From assembly GCA_037179515.1 (NCBI GenBank), contig JAXCGZ010016982.1:278501-342500 (forward strand): a DNA stretch of 64,000 bases, given 5' to 3'. The notes beneath the pieces were generated by a model that was not told the origin of the DNA, ran no database searches, and saw only the letters and a list, made by a program, of their open reading frames with translations. Source of the stretch: Halocaridina rubra. Its lineage: Eukaryota; Arthropoda; Malacostraca; Decapoda; Atyidae. This document shows positions 15,895 to 28,836 of the stretch, piece after piece; position 1 is the stretch's first letter, and each line of letters opens with the position of its first letter. Both the position numbers and the translations under genes were made by a program.

Positions 15895-16060
15895 TATCAA
15901 CAATAATCAAGTAAACACATTAACATATGTGAAACATGAATCATATTTTACCCCAACCGAGACTCGAACCTAAGACATAATTACTGTGCCAAGTTGCTAC
16001 CAACTACACCACAGAATGTCTAAATGAGAAACCAACAGATACTGTGTTGAATAATAAAAA
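15895..16060 (-). repeat. tRNA-like SINE module S2
   Basis: On the minus strand GTGGTGTAGTTGGTAGC (16012-15996) is followed by CACAGTAATTATGTC and the B-box-like TTAGGTTCGAGTCTC (about 15980-15966). The tail contains 'tgtttcacatatgttaatgtgtttacttgattattgttgatacc', also found at 37160-37205 and near 37440-37490. Confidence 0.7.
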
Positions 16061-16069
16061 TATTGAGTA

Positions 16070-18272
16070 TGAATCACCAGTTGGAAGAGTGACCACTGTG
16101 TGTTGTGTATGGAGTATATCATCAAAGATGTTCTCCCTGAAAGTAGAGGTGCTGGTAAGGATACAAGGAGGAGCTATCCAAAAGAGATTACATAAAAATT
16201 AACAAGCTTTTTGCAGTTATTGACTGTAAGACATTATTTATCAAAAAATCTGTACAAGAATTGTACGACATCTTTTGTGAGGAGTATGGAAAGATAGTAA
16301 CTTGTTGCATACCTTCCACCAAAATAGAAGTTATTCATGCCAGAGAGAATTGCTTCTATAATGAGTGCAAGAGAACAAAGGAGTGGAGAGACAAATGCTG
16401 GAAAATGTATAGGAGAAAAAAAATAAATGCCTGGCAGACTTATAAAAGAGCAAGAAATTATTATATAAGTAAAACAAGAGAAGCAGAGAGGTTATGAAAG
16501 GGATATCAGGAAGTCTAAAGAAAATCCCAAACTTTTCCACAGCTTTATCAGAGGAAAACTGAAGGTCAAAGAATAGGTTTTAAGGTTAAAGAGAGCAGAT
16601 GGAAGCATCACTGAGATGGATGAAGAGATGTGTGAAAAATTGAACAAGGAGCTTAAGTCGGTATTTACAGCAGAAAAAAACCCACCCCCTCAGGTTGCAG
16701 GGATAGGAGCTCATGGGCCAGTAATAGAGAACATCATCTTTTCAGCCGCAAAGGTATGCAAAGTGCTGATGAATTTAAATGCTCATAATGTTACAGGTCC
16801 TGATGATAATGTACTTAAGGAAATGCACTAAATCAATATCGGCAACACTATTTATCATATTTGAAAAGTCACTGGAATATGGGGAGAGTCCAAGATGCTG
16901 GAAACAAGCAAACATGGTACCGGTCTTCAAAAAGATGAGGGATACAGTTCTAAACCATAGGCCTGTTTCCTTGACCAGCACAGTTTGCAAATTTATGGAG
17001 AAATTACTGAGAAAACATCTCTCTTCACTAGGAATCCTTCAACTTTTTGTCAGTGAGACAACATGGCTTTAGAGAAGGTAGATCAACAGTAACAAACTTA
17101 TTAGAATTTTACGATGAGGAAAGCCGGATATTACAGGAAAGAGAGGGCCGGAAGGATTGAATGTTCCTAGACTTCCAGAAGGCATCTGATACACTCCCAA
17201 ATGGGAAACTTATTAAGAAGCTGCAGTAATAGTGAGAATAGGTGGAAATGTCTTGCAATGAATAAAAAGGTTACTTAGAAGGAAGGGAACAGAGGGTTAG
17301 AGTAAGACACTCAGGATCTGAATGGAGAAAGGTTAGTAGTGGGGATCCACAGGATTCAATTTTAGGGCCACATTTGTTCCTTGTATATGTAAATGACCAA
17401 CCAGAGCTTGTAAATTCATTCTTGAATATGTCTCCAAATGATGCAAAGATTGTGAAGAAAGTAAGAGATGAGAACAATGGAAGAGACTTTCAGAAAAAAA
17501 CTAAGCAGTCTGCAAGAGTGGTCAGAAAGTGGCTAATGAAATTCAGTACTTTAAAATATAAGGCAATCAGAATGGGTACAAGTGCAAGAAAGCCCAAACT
17601 TAGATACTCAATAGCAGGAGCAGAACTTCAAGAGTCAGAGAATCAGAAAAATCTAGGAGTAAACATACTGGCAGATTTCTCCCAAAATGCATATAAATGG
17701 CATAGTAAGGGCAGCATATGCTTTCTTAGCACATGTAAGGGCGGATTTCAGTCACATGGACAAGGAAATGTTCAGAAATATTTATGTAACCTATGTGAGG
17801 CTAAAGCTTGAATAAGCAGCCCCCTTTTAGAATCCACACTTGAAAAAGAACATAACTAAGCTGGAAAATGTCCAAAGACATGCCACAAAACTGGTGCCAA
17901 AAATACGCAATCTCAGTTATGAGGAGAGGCTCAAAGCTAGAAGACTGGGGGGGATATGGTGACGGTTTTTAAATTCCTTCATGGTTATAACAGAGTGGAT
18001 CAGTTCGATGTTTTGATATGGCTGGCTCTAGAACTAGAGGTCATAGTTTGAAGCTTCGTAAAAAAAAAACTTCGCAGGTTTTAAGGAAGTACTTTTTTAG
18101 TGGAAAAGTAATTGATGATTGGAATTTGCTAAGCCAAGATGTGGTTAATGCTAACTCAATCCATAGATTTTAGGACTAGTATAAAAAGTATCACTGTGTA
18201 GAAAAATGGAACCGATCAGGAGACGGCGAGTTACGAGCATAGGGCTCTTTCCTGTAAGCATAATTAGGTAAT
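16070..18272 (+). mobile_element. Longest LINE-1-type copy, multiply broken
   Basis: Reading frames in order: a pre-RT region (16261-16497, C.ECKRTKEWRDKCWKMYRRKK-like); IIFSAAKVCKVL..LNAHNVTGPDD (16730-16810); SATLFIIFEKSLEYGESPRCWKQANMVPVFKK and NHRPVSLTSTVCKFMEKLLR (RT fingers, 16850-17010); QFDSILGP-equivalent region and LVYVNDQPELVNSF (17340-17420); KWLMKFSTLKYKAIRMGTS; and the 3' region ending at 18272 with CATAATTAGGTAATTC. Several frameshifts and stops make it inactive. In the catalytic box the usual FADD reads SPNDAKIV, so the first Asp is lost. Confidence 0.8.
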
Positions 18273-18275
18273 TCA

Positions 18276-18279
18276 ATAT

Positions 18280-18364
<85 letters not shown>
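18276..18364. repeat. (TA)n microsatellite, ~89 bp
   Basis: Lies exactly between the LINE's AATTAGGTAATTCA tail and the TACATACAGTCACCTC start of family B copy 2. Confidence 0.95.
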
Positions 18365-18369
<5 letters not shown>

Positions 18370-19040
18370 CAGTCACCTCACGAATAACACAAGGATAGGT
18401 TCTCAAAAGGCCCGTGTAATTTAAATTTCATGTAATTCAAATACCGGTAGTATATTTCCATAAGGCATAATGTTAATATACATAGATACGTTCATCAAGC
18501 ATGTATAAACACACTATAACAAAGAAAAAAAGCCATGTAAAACACATTTTACAAGTACATAACAAAGCTAAACTACGTATGTAAGCTAAGAATTAAAATG
18601 TTCAGTATTAAAGATACAGATAAAAAAAAAATAATGAAATTACCTCACTCTATATACAGTGGGCACCAGGTGTGTGGTGGTGGTGATCACGGCGTTAAGC
18701 CATAACTACTTTCTGACTGGGATTTTCACTCTTATTGGAGTGGCTTTTTCACAAGTCCTTGTTTTACTAGTACAACAATGATTTATAACTCTCTCTATAT
18801 TTATTCAATTTATTCATTTATTATTGATTTATTTATTTATCACTCTATATACGGTGGACACCAGGTGTGTGGTGGCAGTGATCACAGTACTAAGACATAA
18901 TGGCTTTTTGACTAGGAAATTCACCCTTACTGAAGTGACTTTTTCACATAAGTCCTTGTTGTACTAGTGTAACAATGATTTATGTCTCTCTCTCTCCCTC
19001 TCTTTAATCAATTTATGTATTATTTCTTTATTTATTTGTT

Positions 19041-19186
<146 letters not shown>

Positions 19187-19665
19187 TAAATCAGTGCTCT
19201 ACTAAAGCTAAACTACATATGTAAGCTAAGAATTAAAATGTTCAGTATTAAAGATATACAGATAAAAAAAAATTAAGAAATTAACTCACTCTATATACAG
19301 TGGGCACCAGGTGTGTGGTGGTGGTGATCACAGCGTTAAGCCATAACTACTTTCTGACTGGGATTTTCACTCTTATTGGAGTGACTTTTTCACAAGTCCT
19401 TTTGTTACTAGTACAACAATGATTTATAACTCTCTCTATTTATTCAATTTATTCATTTATTATTGATTTATTTATTTATCACTCTATATACGGTGGACAC
19501 CAGGTGTGTGGTGGCAGTGATCACAGTGCTAAGCCATAACGGCTTTTTGACTAGGAAATTCACCATTACTGGAGAGACTTTTTCACATAAGTCCTTGTTG
19601 TACTAGTGTAACAATGATTTATGACCTCTCTTCAATTTATTTATTATTTATTTATTTTTTGTTTC

Positions 19666-19803
<138 letters not shown>

Positions 19804-19805
19804 CA

Positions 19806-20831
19806 CAGTTTTCCCCCCTTTATCATGGTAGTTCGGTTCCGGGATCGGCGCGAACCAGGAAAACCGTGAAGTAGGATCAGCCTTTAAAAAAAAAATAATA
19901 AATAAATAAAATTAAGATGATTATGACACCAGGACAGGCCATAAATGATAAAATAAAACGGCCTTTATCAGGCTGTAAAGAGCAGAGATGGAGAGTGTAA
20001 TGACCTGTCAGATGTGAAGGGATTATAAAAGATGTGTAATGAATATCCAGCTCTCTTCTGGGTTTACTATACCTCTGCATTACTTTCATGATGTTTATTC
20101 TAAAAATTCTCCTTAGATCTTATCATTATTATTATTATTATTATTATTATTGGCAACAATAATTTTCCTTTGATGATGATTGGGGAGATTATTATTTTTA
20201 TTATTATCATTATAATTATTATTATTATTATTATTATTATCATTATTACTACGAATTCGTAATTATTTTTACTATAAATATTGTAGTTTTGGTTGAATGA
20301 ACAAGAGTTACTTAAAGATTTTCTCTCTCTCTCTCCAACATTCTATTCAACCCCCCCCCACACACGCACTTTGTCTCAGCCACCTAGGGAGGGGGACTTT
20401 ACACAGTTATTAAAAGTAAATAAACCAACTGATGTACAAACAATGATGAGCCCTTAATAATAATAATAATGATGATGATAAGCTTCACAATCACCATCAA
20501 AGGAAAATTATTGTTGCCAATGATAATAATAATAATAATAATAATAAGATCTAAGCAGAATTATTGGAATAGACATCATGAAAGTAATGCAGAGGTATAT
20601 TAAAACCCAGCAGAGAGCTGGATATTCATTACACATCTTTTATAATCCCTTCACATCTGACAGGACATTACACTCTCCATCTATGTTTCTCTTTACAACC
20701 TGATAAAGTCTGTTTTATTTTATCATATTTTGGCCCATCCTGGTGCCACAATAAAAAAAAAAAATTGGTAAAAAAAAAAAAAGCGATACAGTGAGAACGC
20801 GAACCAAGAAACACGAATAACCGGGGGAACA

Positions 20832-20834
<3 letters not shown>
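19806..20834. mobile_element. Family A TIR element, copy 3 (~1.03 kb)
   Basis: CAGTTTTCCCCCCTTTATCATGG at the left and CGAATAACCGGGGGAACACTG|TA at the right are diverged inverted termini. The internal inverted domain is at 19915-20120 and 20540-20750. 'cacgcactttgtctcagccacctaggg' matches the complement of the internal part of copies 1 and 2, so the centre is in opposite orientation. It sits inside family B copy 2. Confidence 0.75.

Positions 20835-20835
<1 letters not shown>

Positions 20836-20897
<62 letters not shown>
20836..20897. repeat. (TA)n(GA)n microsatellite
   Basis: TA to about 20882 and then GA, directly after the element end. Confidence 0.9.
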
Positions 20898-21201
20898 TCA
20901 TAAATTAGTGCTCACCTAGTACAACAATGACTTATGTGAAAAATCACTCCAATAAGGGTGAAAATCCCATTTTGTAGTTATAGTTGAGGTTCATACTGAT
21001 TGAAGAGAGACTGAAGCACATGGCAGCATGGAGGAAAACTGCCTCAGAGGTGGTCACTTAATTACTAAACTGAACTTTTTTTTTTTTACTTCTTTGCTTT
21101 TTCTTGCATGCATTATTCCCGAATTTTAATTATTTGTACTATTATTTTCAAGACGCGTTATTCCAATTTAATGTAGTTTAGACTCACATAAATAGCGAAG
21201 T

Positions 21202-21502
<301 letters not shown>

Positions 21503-21503
<1 letters not shown>

Positions 21504-21993
21504 CCAAAACTCGAATATGCAGCCCCCTTTTGGAATCCGCACTTGAAAAAGCACATAGCTAAGCTTGAAAAAGTTCAAAGACATGCCACGAAACTGGTGC
21601 CAGAAATACGCAATCTCAGTTATGATGAGAGACTGAGGGAATTAGACTTACCATCACTCGAAGCTAGAAGAGTGAGGGGGGATATGGTGACAGTCTTTAA
21701 ATTCCTTCATGGTTATGATAGAGTGGATAGGGATCGATATTTTGATATGGCTGGCTCTAGAACTAGAGGTCATAGTTTGAAGCTTCGTAAGAAAACTTCT
21801 TTGCAGGATGTAAGGAAATACTTTTTCAGTGTAAGAGTAGTTGATAATTGGAATTTGCTAAGCGAGGAGGTAGTTAATGCTATCTCAATCCATAGTTTTA
21901 AGGACAGGTATGATAAGTATCACTAAGTATAAAATGGAACCGATCAGGAGACGGGAAGATACGAGCTTTGGGCTCTTTCCCGTAAACACAATT
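21503..21993 (+). mobile_element. LINE-1-type 3' fragment, open frame retained
   Basis: A frame from 21543 to 21926 encodes 127 residues with [40 protein letters not shown] and ends [10 protein letters not shown]. This is the C-terminal domain that follows RT in the family. The DNA ends with GGAACCGATCAGGAGACGGG and CACAATTAGGTAATCAC. It is close to the copies at 12250 and 63350, so the insertion is fairly young. Confidence 0.85.
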
Positions 21994-22139
21994 AGGTAAT
22001 CACACAGGGGATCCCCAGTTTAAGTTTTTGCCGAGTTATGTGATTCCAGCATTATGACTGAGGCCCATAAATTATTAATGAATTATTTATAAATAAATTC
22101 TTTGATATACTTGCTTTGTGTGGTGAATTCAAACTGTAC

Positions 22140-22511
22140 ATTTTTTTTTTTATGATTGTGACACCAGGACGGGCCAAAAGAAAAAAAATATAAAATAAAA
22201 CAGCCCTCATCGGGCCTGGGCACAAAAATACATAAAGAGAAACAGAGATGGAGAGTGTAATGACTTGTCAGATGTGAAGGGATAAAAGATGTATGATGAA
22301 TATCCAAGAATATTCAGTGTAGCTGTAGGCATAGAAAACGAACCGTAACTGAAGGAAGACTTAACATCGAACTGTCCTGGACAGACCTATTTAAGTTCAA
22401 AAAACCTTCAGCTGTAGTATCGCAACGGGTGGATGGTGCCATGAGCCAACCTACTACATGATGCTGAACAGTTTGTGAGCATGGTGGACAAATACACAGC
22501 TAGCAGCATTG

Positions 22512-22512
<1 letters not shown>
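22140..22512 (-). repeat. LINE-2-like 3' UTR repeat fragment
   Basis: The minus strand carries the 'cattacactctccatctctgtttctctttatgtatttttgtgcccaggcccgatgagggctg' 3' end and upstream 'ttcagttacggttcg...gcctacagctacactgaatattcttgg'. The same ~350-bp block occurs at 30255-30545 (minus) and 49240-49510 (plus). Confidence 0.65.

Positions 22513-22602
<90 letters not shown>
22513..22602. repeat. (TA)n microsatellite, ~90 bp
   Basis: Pure TA tract. Confidence 0.95.
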
Positions 22603-22608
<6 letters not shown>

Positions 22609-22609
22609 G

Positions 22610-22990
22610 GCTTTATATGTTATCTGTTATTTGACGGACTTTGATTTAATTTAATTGCAAATTTACCAAATACATAGCCGCAAATACGATCTTTACATGA
22701 AAAAGTTTGTTCAGGTTGGTCTTTGGAATATGTTGTCATTATGGCATTGTTGTATGCGTATATATCAAGTTAATGTTTTTATTATTATTTTTTTTAATTA
22801 TATGGTTATTTGAAGGAATTAGATTTAGTTTATTTACACAATTACCAAATACATAGCCGTAAATACAATATTTATGCCATGAAGTTTGTTGAGGTTGGCC
22901 CTTGGAATATGTCGCTAGACAGCAATGTTGTATACGAATACATCAAGTTAATGGTTTTACTTATTTATTTTTTTATGTATTTGGAAATGT
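22610..22990. repeat. ~175-bp tandem duplication
   Basis: 'aaatttaccaaatacatagccgcaaatacgatctttacatga' (22659) recurs as 'caattaccaaatacatagccgtaaatacaatatttatgcca' (about 22840). 'gttcaggttgg.ctttggaatatgt' and 'tatgcgtatatatcaagttaatg' also recur in the same order. The 60-codon frame at 22810-22992 follows the second unit but is not matched by an open frame in the first, so coding is unlikely. Confidence 0.75.
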
Positions 22991-23739
22991 GAATGAATTA
23001 GTCTGAGAAGAAGAAGAACCATTGCTCAGTTCAAATTTCCTTGAGTATATACAAAAAAATCAAAGAAATGAAACTCATGAAAAGAGTAATAGCCAAAAAA
23101 ACGAAACATGGAAAAGGATTATTAGGCAATATCAACTGAAGTATTTATGAATAAAGTAATATCACCTATAAAGAACTGAAATCTATTAGGAAACAAGATA
23201 TGGAAATGAAAATGAAAAGCAATGATCTTTAGCAATTAGATAAATGAAGTACATGAAAAGTCAAGTTTATAAATTTACTCCAAATGGAAACAGAAATTAA
23301 AAAAGAAGAAAAGCTATATATGACAAAAGACCAGCATCAGTCATTTTTTACAAAACAAGAACAAATATAAATTTTGGAAAAGGAGAGAAACCAAAGAGAT
23401 ATCACAATAAGAACGCATATTTAAGAGAAACACTATTGTAAAGACATTGCTTCTCAACCTGAACCTCTCATCCACCATATTGTATATCGTGGTCATTTGC
23501 TGTGATTTCATACTTTAATCACGATTAAAATGTCAGCCTCCTGTTGATTCAGGAGAAAGCAAAAAGATTGTTTTAAAGCTGTGAAAATGAGAAATGGAAG
23601 AAGAAGAGTCACCCACTTCTCACTTGAATGCCATTATTGTTTTTGTGCTCATTCGCTGATGTAAAGCCATTCGATTTTACGTTGGATATGGGGGCTGAAG
23701 TTATCCAGTTATCCAGATGCAAGCAATACTGTTTTGTTC
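22991..23739. other. Non-coding stretch
   Basis: A-rich sequence ('aaaatgaaaagcaatgatc', 'gagagaaaccaaagagatatcac') with no frame or repeat that I can identify. Confidence 0.45.
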
Positions 23740-23900
23740 CGGTTTTACGTCACGGACTCCCTTATCAACCAAGGGCTAGGACGGTTGCCTTCTTGCGAAG
23801 GACTTGTTTTGGTAAATGTAATCCTCAGACCGTGACGGGGCGCGAACCCTCGACCTGACGCCTCAGAGTCGGAGACGCTACCGACTGAGCCACGGCGACT
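23740..23900 (-). repeat. tRNA-derived SINE S1, copy 1
   Basis: On the minus strand it starts AGTCGCCGTGGCTCAGTCGGTAGCGTC (A box TGGCTCAGTCGG) and continues to GGTCGAGGGTTCGCGCCCC (B box GGTTCGCGCCC). The body is 'caaaacaagtccttcgcaagaaggcaaccgtcctagcccttgg' and the tail 'agggagtccgtgacgtaaaacc'. The copies at 24801 and 30986 share every part. Confidence 0.85.
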
Positions 23901-24092
23901 ACACTGCAAAGTGTAGTTTTAGTATTCCTATATCTTAGATTAAGACATTAGATTATTTTTCTGTTTTTTAGAGTATTTACTTTTAGCATGGGTGTGGGGG
24001 CTACATTCAAATTTAGGTATTTTCCAATTTACGATGAAATCCAGGTTACAGCAGCTGTTAGGAACAAAACCTGTAATATATCGAGGACCCCC

Positions 24093-24470
<378 letters not shown>

Positions 24471-24589
24471 CAGTTTATATATAATTTCGGCCAATAATAA
24501 AAATTTAAAAAAAATAATAATTAATACTACTTCTAGTAATAATTAACAGCACCAATAATAATAATAATAATAATAATCTATCTATAATA

Positions 24590-25093
24590 TAGGGGTTTTC
24601 AACTTGGAGTATGCACACACCACGGGGTACTAACAGAGTCTGTCAGGGGGTACGCCCTTCCCCACTGCACAGTCACAGTCAAAGATTTGAGAATTTTTTT
24701 CTTTTAATTTTCAATGGAATTGTTTGTGCTTACTATATTACTAGTTATGGCAGGACGGTTATGTACTTAATTCACTTCGGTATTTGCAATTTTTTTTTTT
24801 TAGTCTCCGTGGCATAATGGTAGCGTCTGCGACTCTGAGGTGGCAGGTCGAGGGTTCGCGCCCCGTTACGGACTGAGATTAGTAAGGGCATACACTCAGG
24901 GTAACGATTACATCTGCCAAAACAAGTCCTTCGTAAGAAGGTAACCGTCCTAGCCCTTAGTAGAAAAGGGAGTTCGTGACGTAAAACCAAATCCAATGTT
25001 TTTTTTTTCCACTTATTACAAAGGGAAGGGGTACATGACTGACATAATGAATGCCAGAAAGGGTACGTGGGGAGAAAAGATTGAAAACCTCTG
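24590..25093. mobile_element. hAT-like MITE carrying a nested SINE
   Basis: AGGGGTTTTCAACTTGGAGTATGC at the left mirrors GAAAAGATTGAAAACCTCTG at the right. 'Cacggggtac...cagggggtacgcccttcccc' near the left pairs with 'agggtacgtggggag' near the right. These ends resemble the CAGGGGTTTTCAA-type hAT termini. SINE S1 copy 2 sits at 24801-24990 in the middle. An 8-bp target duplication is not clear. Confidence 0.6.
24801..24990 (+). repeat. tRNA-derived SINE S1, copy 2
   Basis: TAGTCTCCGTGGCATAATGGTAGCGTCTGCGAC (A box TGGCATAATGG) is followed by GGTCGAGGGTTCGCGCCCC (B box). The body has 'gtaagggcatacactcaggg' and 'caagtccttcgtaagaagg', and the end is AGTTCGTGACGTAAAACC. Internal pol III promoter boxes are both present. 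Confidence 0.85.
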
Positions 25094-25605
25094 ATTTTCT
25101 CTTGACTCAGCCACTCCCCTTAGAAGAGCAATATGGCTTATGTATTTAGAGATAGATATGCAAAAGCCATATTCCACTTATAAAGGGAGTTGCTGAGTCA
25201 AGAGAAAATACAGAGGAGAGGAGTCCCAGTCCTCTCGCTCCGACCCATTTAGTCGACTCTTACGACACGCAGGGGAACACGGAGGCAGTATTCTAGCCCC
25301 CATCCCTCAGGTGGAGTAATAATAATTATTATCCTTATTATTGTTATTTCTATTATTTCTTTAATAATAATAACAACTTTAACAACAACAATAATACTGC
25401 TACTACTAATAATTATTATTCCCCCCTTAGGGAGGGGGGTAAGAATACTTCCTCCGTGTTCCCCTGTGTCGTAAAATTCGCCTAAGTGGGGCAGGGCGAG
25501 GGGACTTGGAATCTCCTCCTCTGTATTTACTTCCCACAAGAAGTCAAAATAGTTTCTTTGACTTAGCCACCCCCCCTTATAAGGGGGATTATGGCTTTGG
25601 TATAT
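25094..25605. repeat. Nested inverted-repeat block (family C)
   Basis: The outer pair is 'ctcttgactcagccactccccttagaag...' against 'cttataaagggagttgctgagtcaagagaaaatacagaggag' (25100-25215). The second pair is 25222-25300 ('agtcccagtcctctcgctcc...gactcttacgacac..gggaacacggagg..agtattctagccccc') against 25430-25520 in the opposite sense, with TAA/ACA repeats between. The same block appears at 49690-49850, 56605-56670 and in part at 33712-33745. Confidence 0.7.
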
Positions 25606-25607
25606 GG

Positions 25608-25621
25608 ATTATTATTATTAT

Positions 25622-25666
<45 letters not shown>

Positions 25667-25921
25667 ATTATGATGATGATTATTATTATAAGTATTCATA
25701 TTTTTATTTTGTAAAAAATACATAGTAACATGGAGTTACTGTCTTATGAGTCAGCAAGAGTTTGTACATTAATTTACAATATGCTTCATAAATGAGTTAG
25801 AATAAAATGCTACAATATTAATAGTATACTCATGGCACTAGCATAAAAAGGAAGCTATTAAATATATATTAGTAAATTTCAGTAGTAGTAGTAGTAGCAG
25901 CAGCAGTATTATCGTTGTTGG

Positions 25922-25957
<36 letters not shown>
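25608..25957. repeat. (TAA)n/(TTA)n microsatellites
   Basis: Runs at 25608-25690 and 25921-25957, with (AGT)n/(AGC)n at 25880-25910. Confidence 0.9.
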
Positions 25958-25959
25958 TT

Positions 25960-27220
25960 TTAACAATGACACTTTCAAAGTATGAATTTTATATGTGGAA
26001 AATTGAGAGAATTCTGAATCATACCATACTACAAAATCTATATTTAGTAATTTAGTCAATACTAGTCCCTCTTCCCTTTAGGAGTTTCAAGTAGTGTGTT
26101 ATAAAGCTCGTTAATCTACATTAAAAAGTAGGATAATTCATCTGTTATTTTAATCTGCGTCTGAAATGCCTATTAAAAGCAATGAAATGTCTATCCAGGA
26201 TATTCGAAGTATTTGGCGATGATTCGCTCGTGTTGCACATTTGAATTCTCCAAACGCGACGCTCTCCTCCTATCGATTAATCCCCTCCCCCCCTTTACAG
26301 TTGTTAGGACTACTTTTGAAACGTTTTCAATGCATTTCTATACTTCTACAGTTAACGTAAACCTGTTTCGCCAAATACCAGAAAAAATACTAATTTCTGA
26401 AAGCCATCTATTTAACCATTCCTGAGCCTATGGGAGGCGAAATATGCAAAAAACCTGTAGCATAAGGAAACCATCTTTATAGGATGGCGTCATAGGTGTG
26501 GGAATGGTGACTCCCATGTCTTCCTTTCTATTTTAGGGACATGATGTCAGCTCTCTCTGCAAGTACGCCATGTCGACCACAGTGACCACGTGGGTTACCT
26601 TACAGGATACATTTGAAAGATATGTAGGAAGATAGTTTCACGAATATCTAGATACTTTTAAGTATTCAGCCGACCAAAGAAAGAGAGAAGATTGTTCCGC
26701 CATTTTGATTCATGTGTAAGGGGCTCACAAAGGCGACAACGGACTCTCCTCTAGCAGGAGGCTTCCTTCACCACCACCTCCTCCACCATGCCGGTGATCC
26801 CCAACATCAAAGCAAATTCACGTTTGGCAACAACGTAATCGCTATAGAAAGCGGGAAGAACCCTCCAAATTTACAATTGAAATATCGCCAACACCAAATG
26901 ATATGATCCCTTTTTAAATACACTTTCAACAGCTAATGGACTCGTTCATAATACCGGAGATGAACATTTTCAAGAATTTACTTGAAAATCTTTGAAACAA
27001 AACTTCATACTATAACGACAGTTCTATTTTATAAAATAATTTGACTACGACAACTAAAGAGAAAATATGAACGACCGAGTCCATAATTGAAAGATGAATA
27101 TAGAAATTAACATTCAAACAAACAAATGAGCTAATTTGGGCGACATTCCAACGTGTGCAAAAGAGAGAGGACTTGAATTCTTCACCTGTTCACTCAAGAA
27201 GGTTTACTTCTCTTGAAGAC
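25960..27220 (+). promoter_or_regulatory. Upstream region and presumed 5' UTR/promoter of the SWIB gene
   Basis: This is largely repeat-free compared with its surroundings and precedes the start codon at 27221. I saw no TATA box at a decisive distance and no firm start site. The frame at 26712-26906 lacks recognisable motifs. The regulatory role is inferred from position only. Confidence 0.35.
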
Positions 27221-28745
27221 ATGGCGGGGATCACCAGGGAAGCTCTGAAGAAGGAAATCAAAGGTAAATCAAGAGCTGTGGCGGTCTTCCTGGGAGCGGT
27301 AGAGTAATGGTGCTTGATCTTTCAGACACAAGACTTCACTTAGAATGCTTGGCCCACCCTTCGGTAGTGAATTGTAGAGGAGGTAAAGGTGTTCGAGGTA
27401 TGAATTGTGTTAATGGGTCATGCAAATGCTACGTTGCCAGCGCGTGTGTTGCGAATGTTTACAAGCCGGTGGTGCCACATGTTGCTGGGATGCCACATGT
27501 GAGAATGGTCTGGCTGGGAGAATGATGGAGATTGGGGGGGTATTTTGAGGGCGACGGGGAGGCGTGACCTAGGGAGGGGGGAAGAGCGAAAGAGGGAGAG
27601 CGCGAGAGACGAGAGAGCGTCACTGTGAGGGCCGCCCTTCTCTCCTGCTTCATCGTATTCGACGCTGTGAGTAACGCTCTTTCCATCAGCTTATATTTCC
27701 TTTTAGAAAAGGTGTTTAAATGGCTATATTGTACCGTTGTGTAGTTTTAAGCATCGGCGTTCGTTTGACGGCGTTTGTTTTTTCAATCCATTTGTACTTT
27801 GTCCATAATATGGTGTGTGAAAAATACCTCTTTTATATTCTTGTCAGTTGAACCTTGCAGCGTCCCTACTGAGAGTCTAGACCGGCATTTTGAGGCTCCT
27901 TCTCTACCTCGCCTTCATCCCTCTTAGGGTACGTTCAACTTCCCAACTACTTTCTTACCTTATTGAGGGTGGAAATGAAAAATACGGGTCCTACGTTTAT
28001 TTTGACACCCTTTAAGAAGCTATTTGATGAGATTTTGCGCTGGCGTTACTCGGTGGAAAATTTCAAAAAATGGAAGACAAAAGGAACGACCGATATGGCG
28101 GTTGGGACAGCGTCACCTTGCTCCGAGACTATTTTTACGTAAAAATTAATTTAAGCTTATTTTCGGTGAATTATCGGGAACAAATGATATAGACGCCTCG
28201 CATATACATTGTATATTTCATTTAAAGTGGAAACCTTTTGTCTTAGGAGTGAAATTTTTGTGAAAATTCGTATATTCTGAAAAGCGTTGAAGTGGCTTGG
28301 TGGGATGCGACCTTTAGGCGCTTGCAAGCATTAGCAGCGACGCGTGACGAACGGTTTCGGAATATAACCTAACATTTTGAAAAATAAAAATTACATTATT
28401 ACCGCTTAAGCTTAATTTTTATTTTTATATCAAGGTGTGTAGGCTAGCCATTATTTTATTACTGAACATATTTTTTTTTTTAATTTGAAATCCAAAATGT
28501 ATGCTTTCTTGAAAATTACTTCCATTTTTCAAACGCATCCACATTGCGGATGGAACTTGATTTTTCCGAGTTTTGGATAAAAGTTATTTAGAATGTGAAT
28601 TTGTTTAGATAGCATTTATAGATTTTGAAGCTATTGAATATTTTTGTTAATGCTTATCCGGCTCAAAGCAGATACTTGTGGATATCCCTTTGTTTTTGTA
28701 TGTCTTTGTTCACTTATGGGTAACGATTGATGAAATTACCATACC

Positions 28746-28836
<91 letters not shown>

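Noticed and set aside
24801..24870. Functional tRNA gene
   Set aside because: A and B boxes are present, but the cloverleaf does not close well and the same sequence with an identical non-tRNA body occurs at three other places. It is a SINE.
26712..27525. Short frames at 26712-26906 and 27307-27525 as extra SWIB-gene exons or uORFs
   Set aside because: No splice signals join them in phase to exon 1, and they have no recognisable motif. The second lies inside intron 1.
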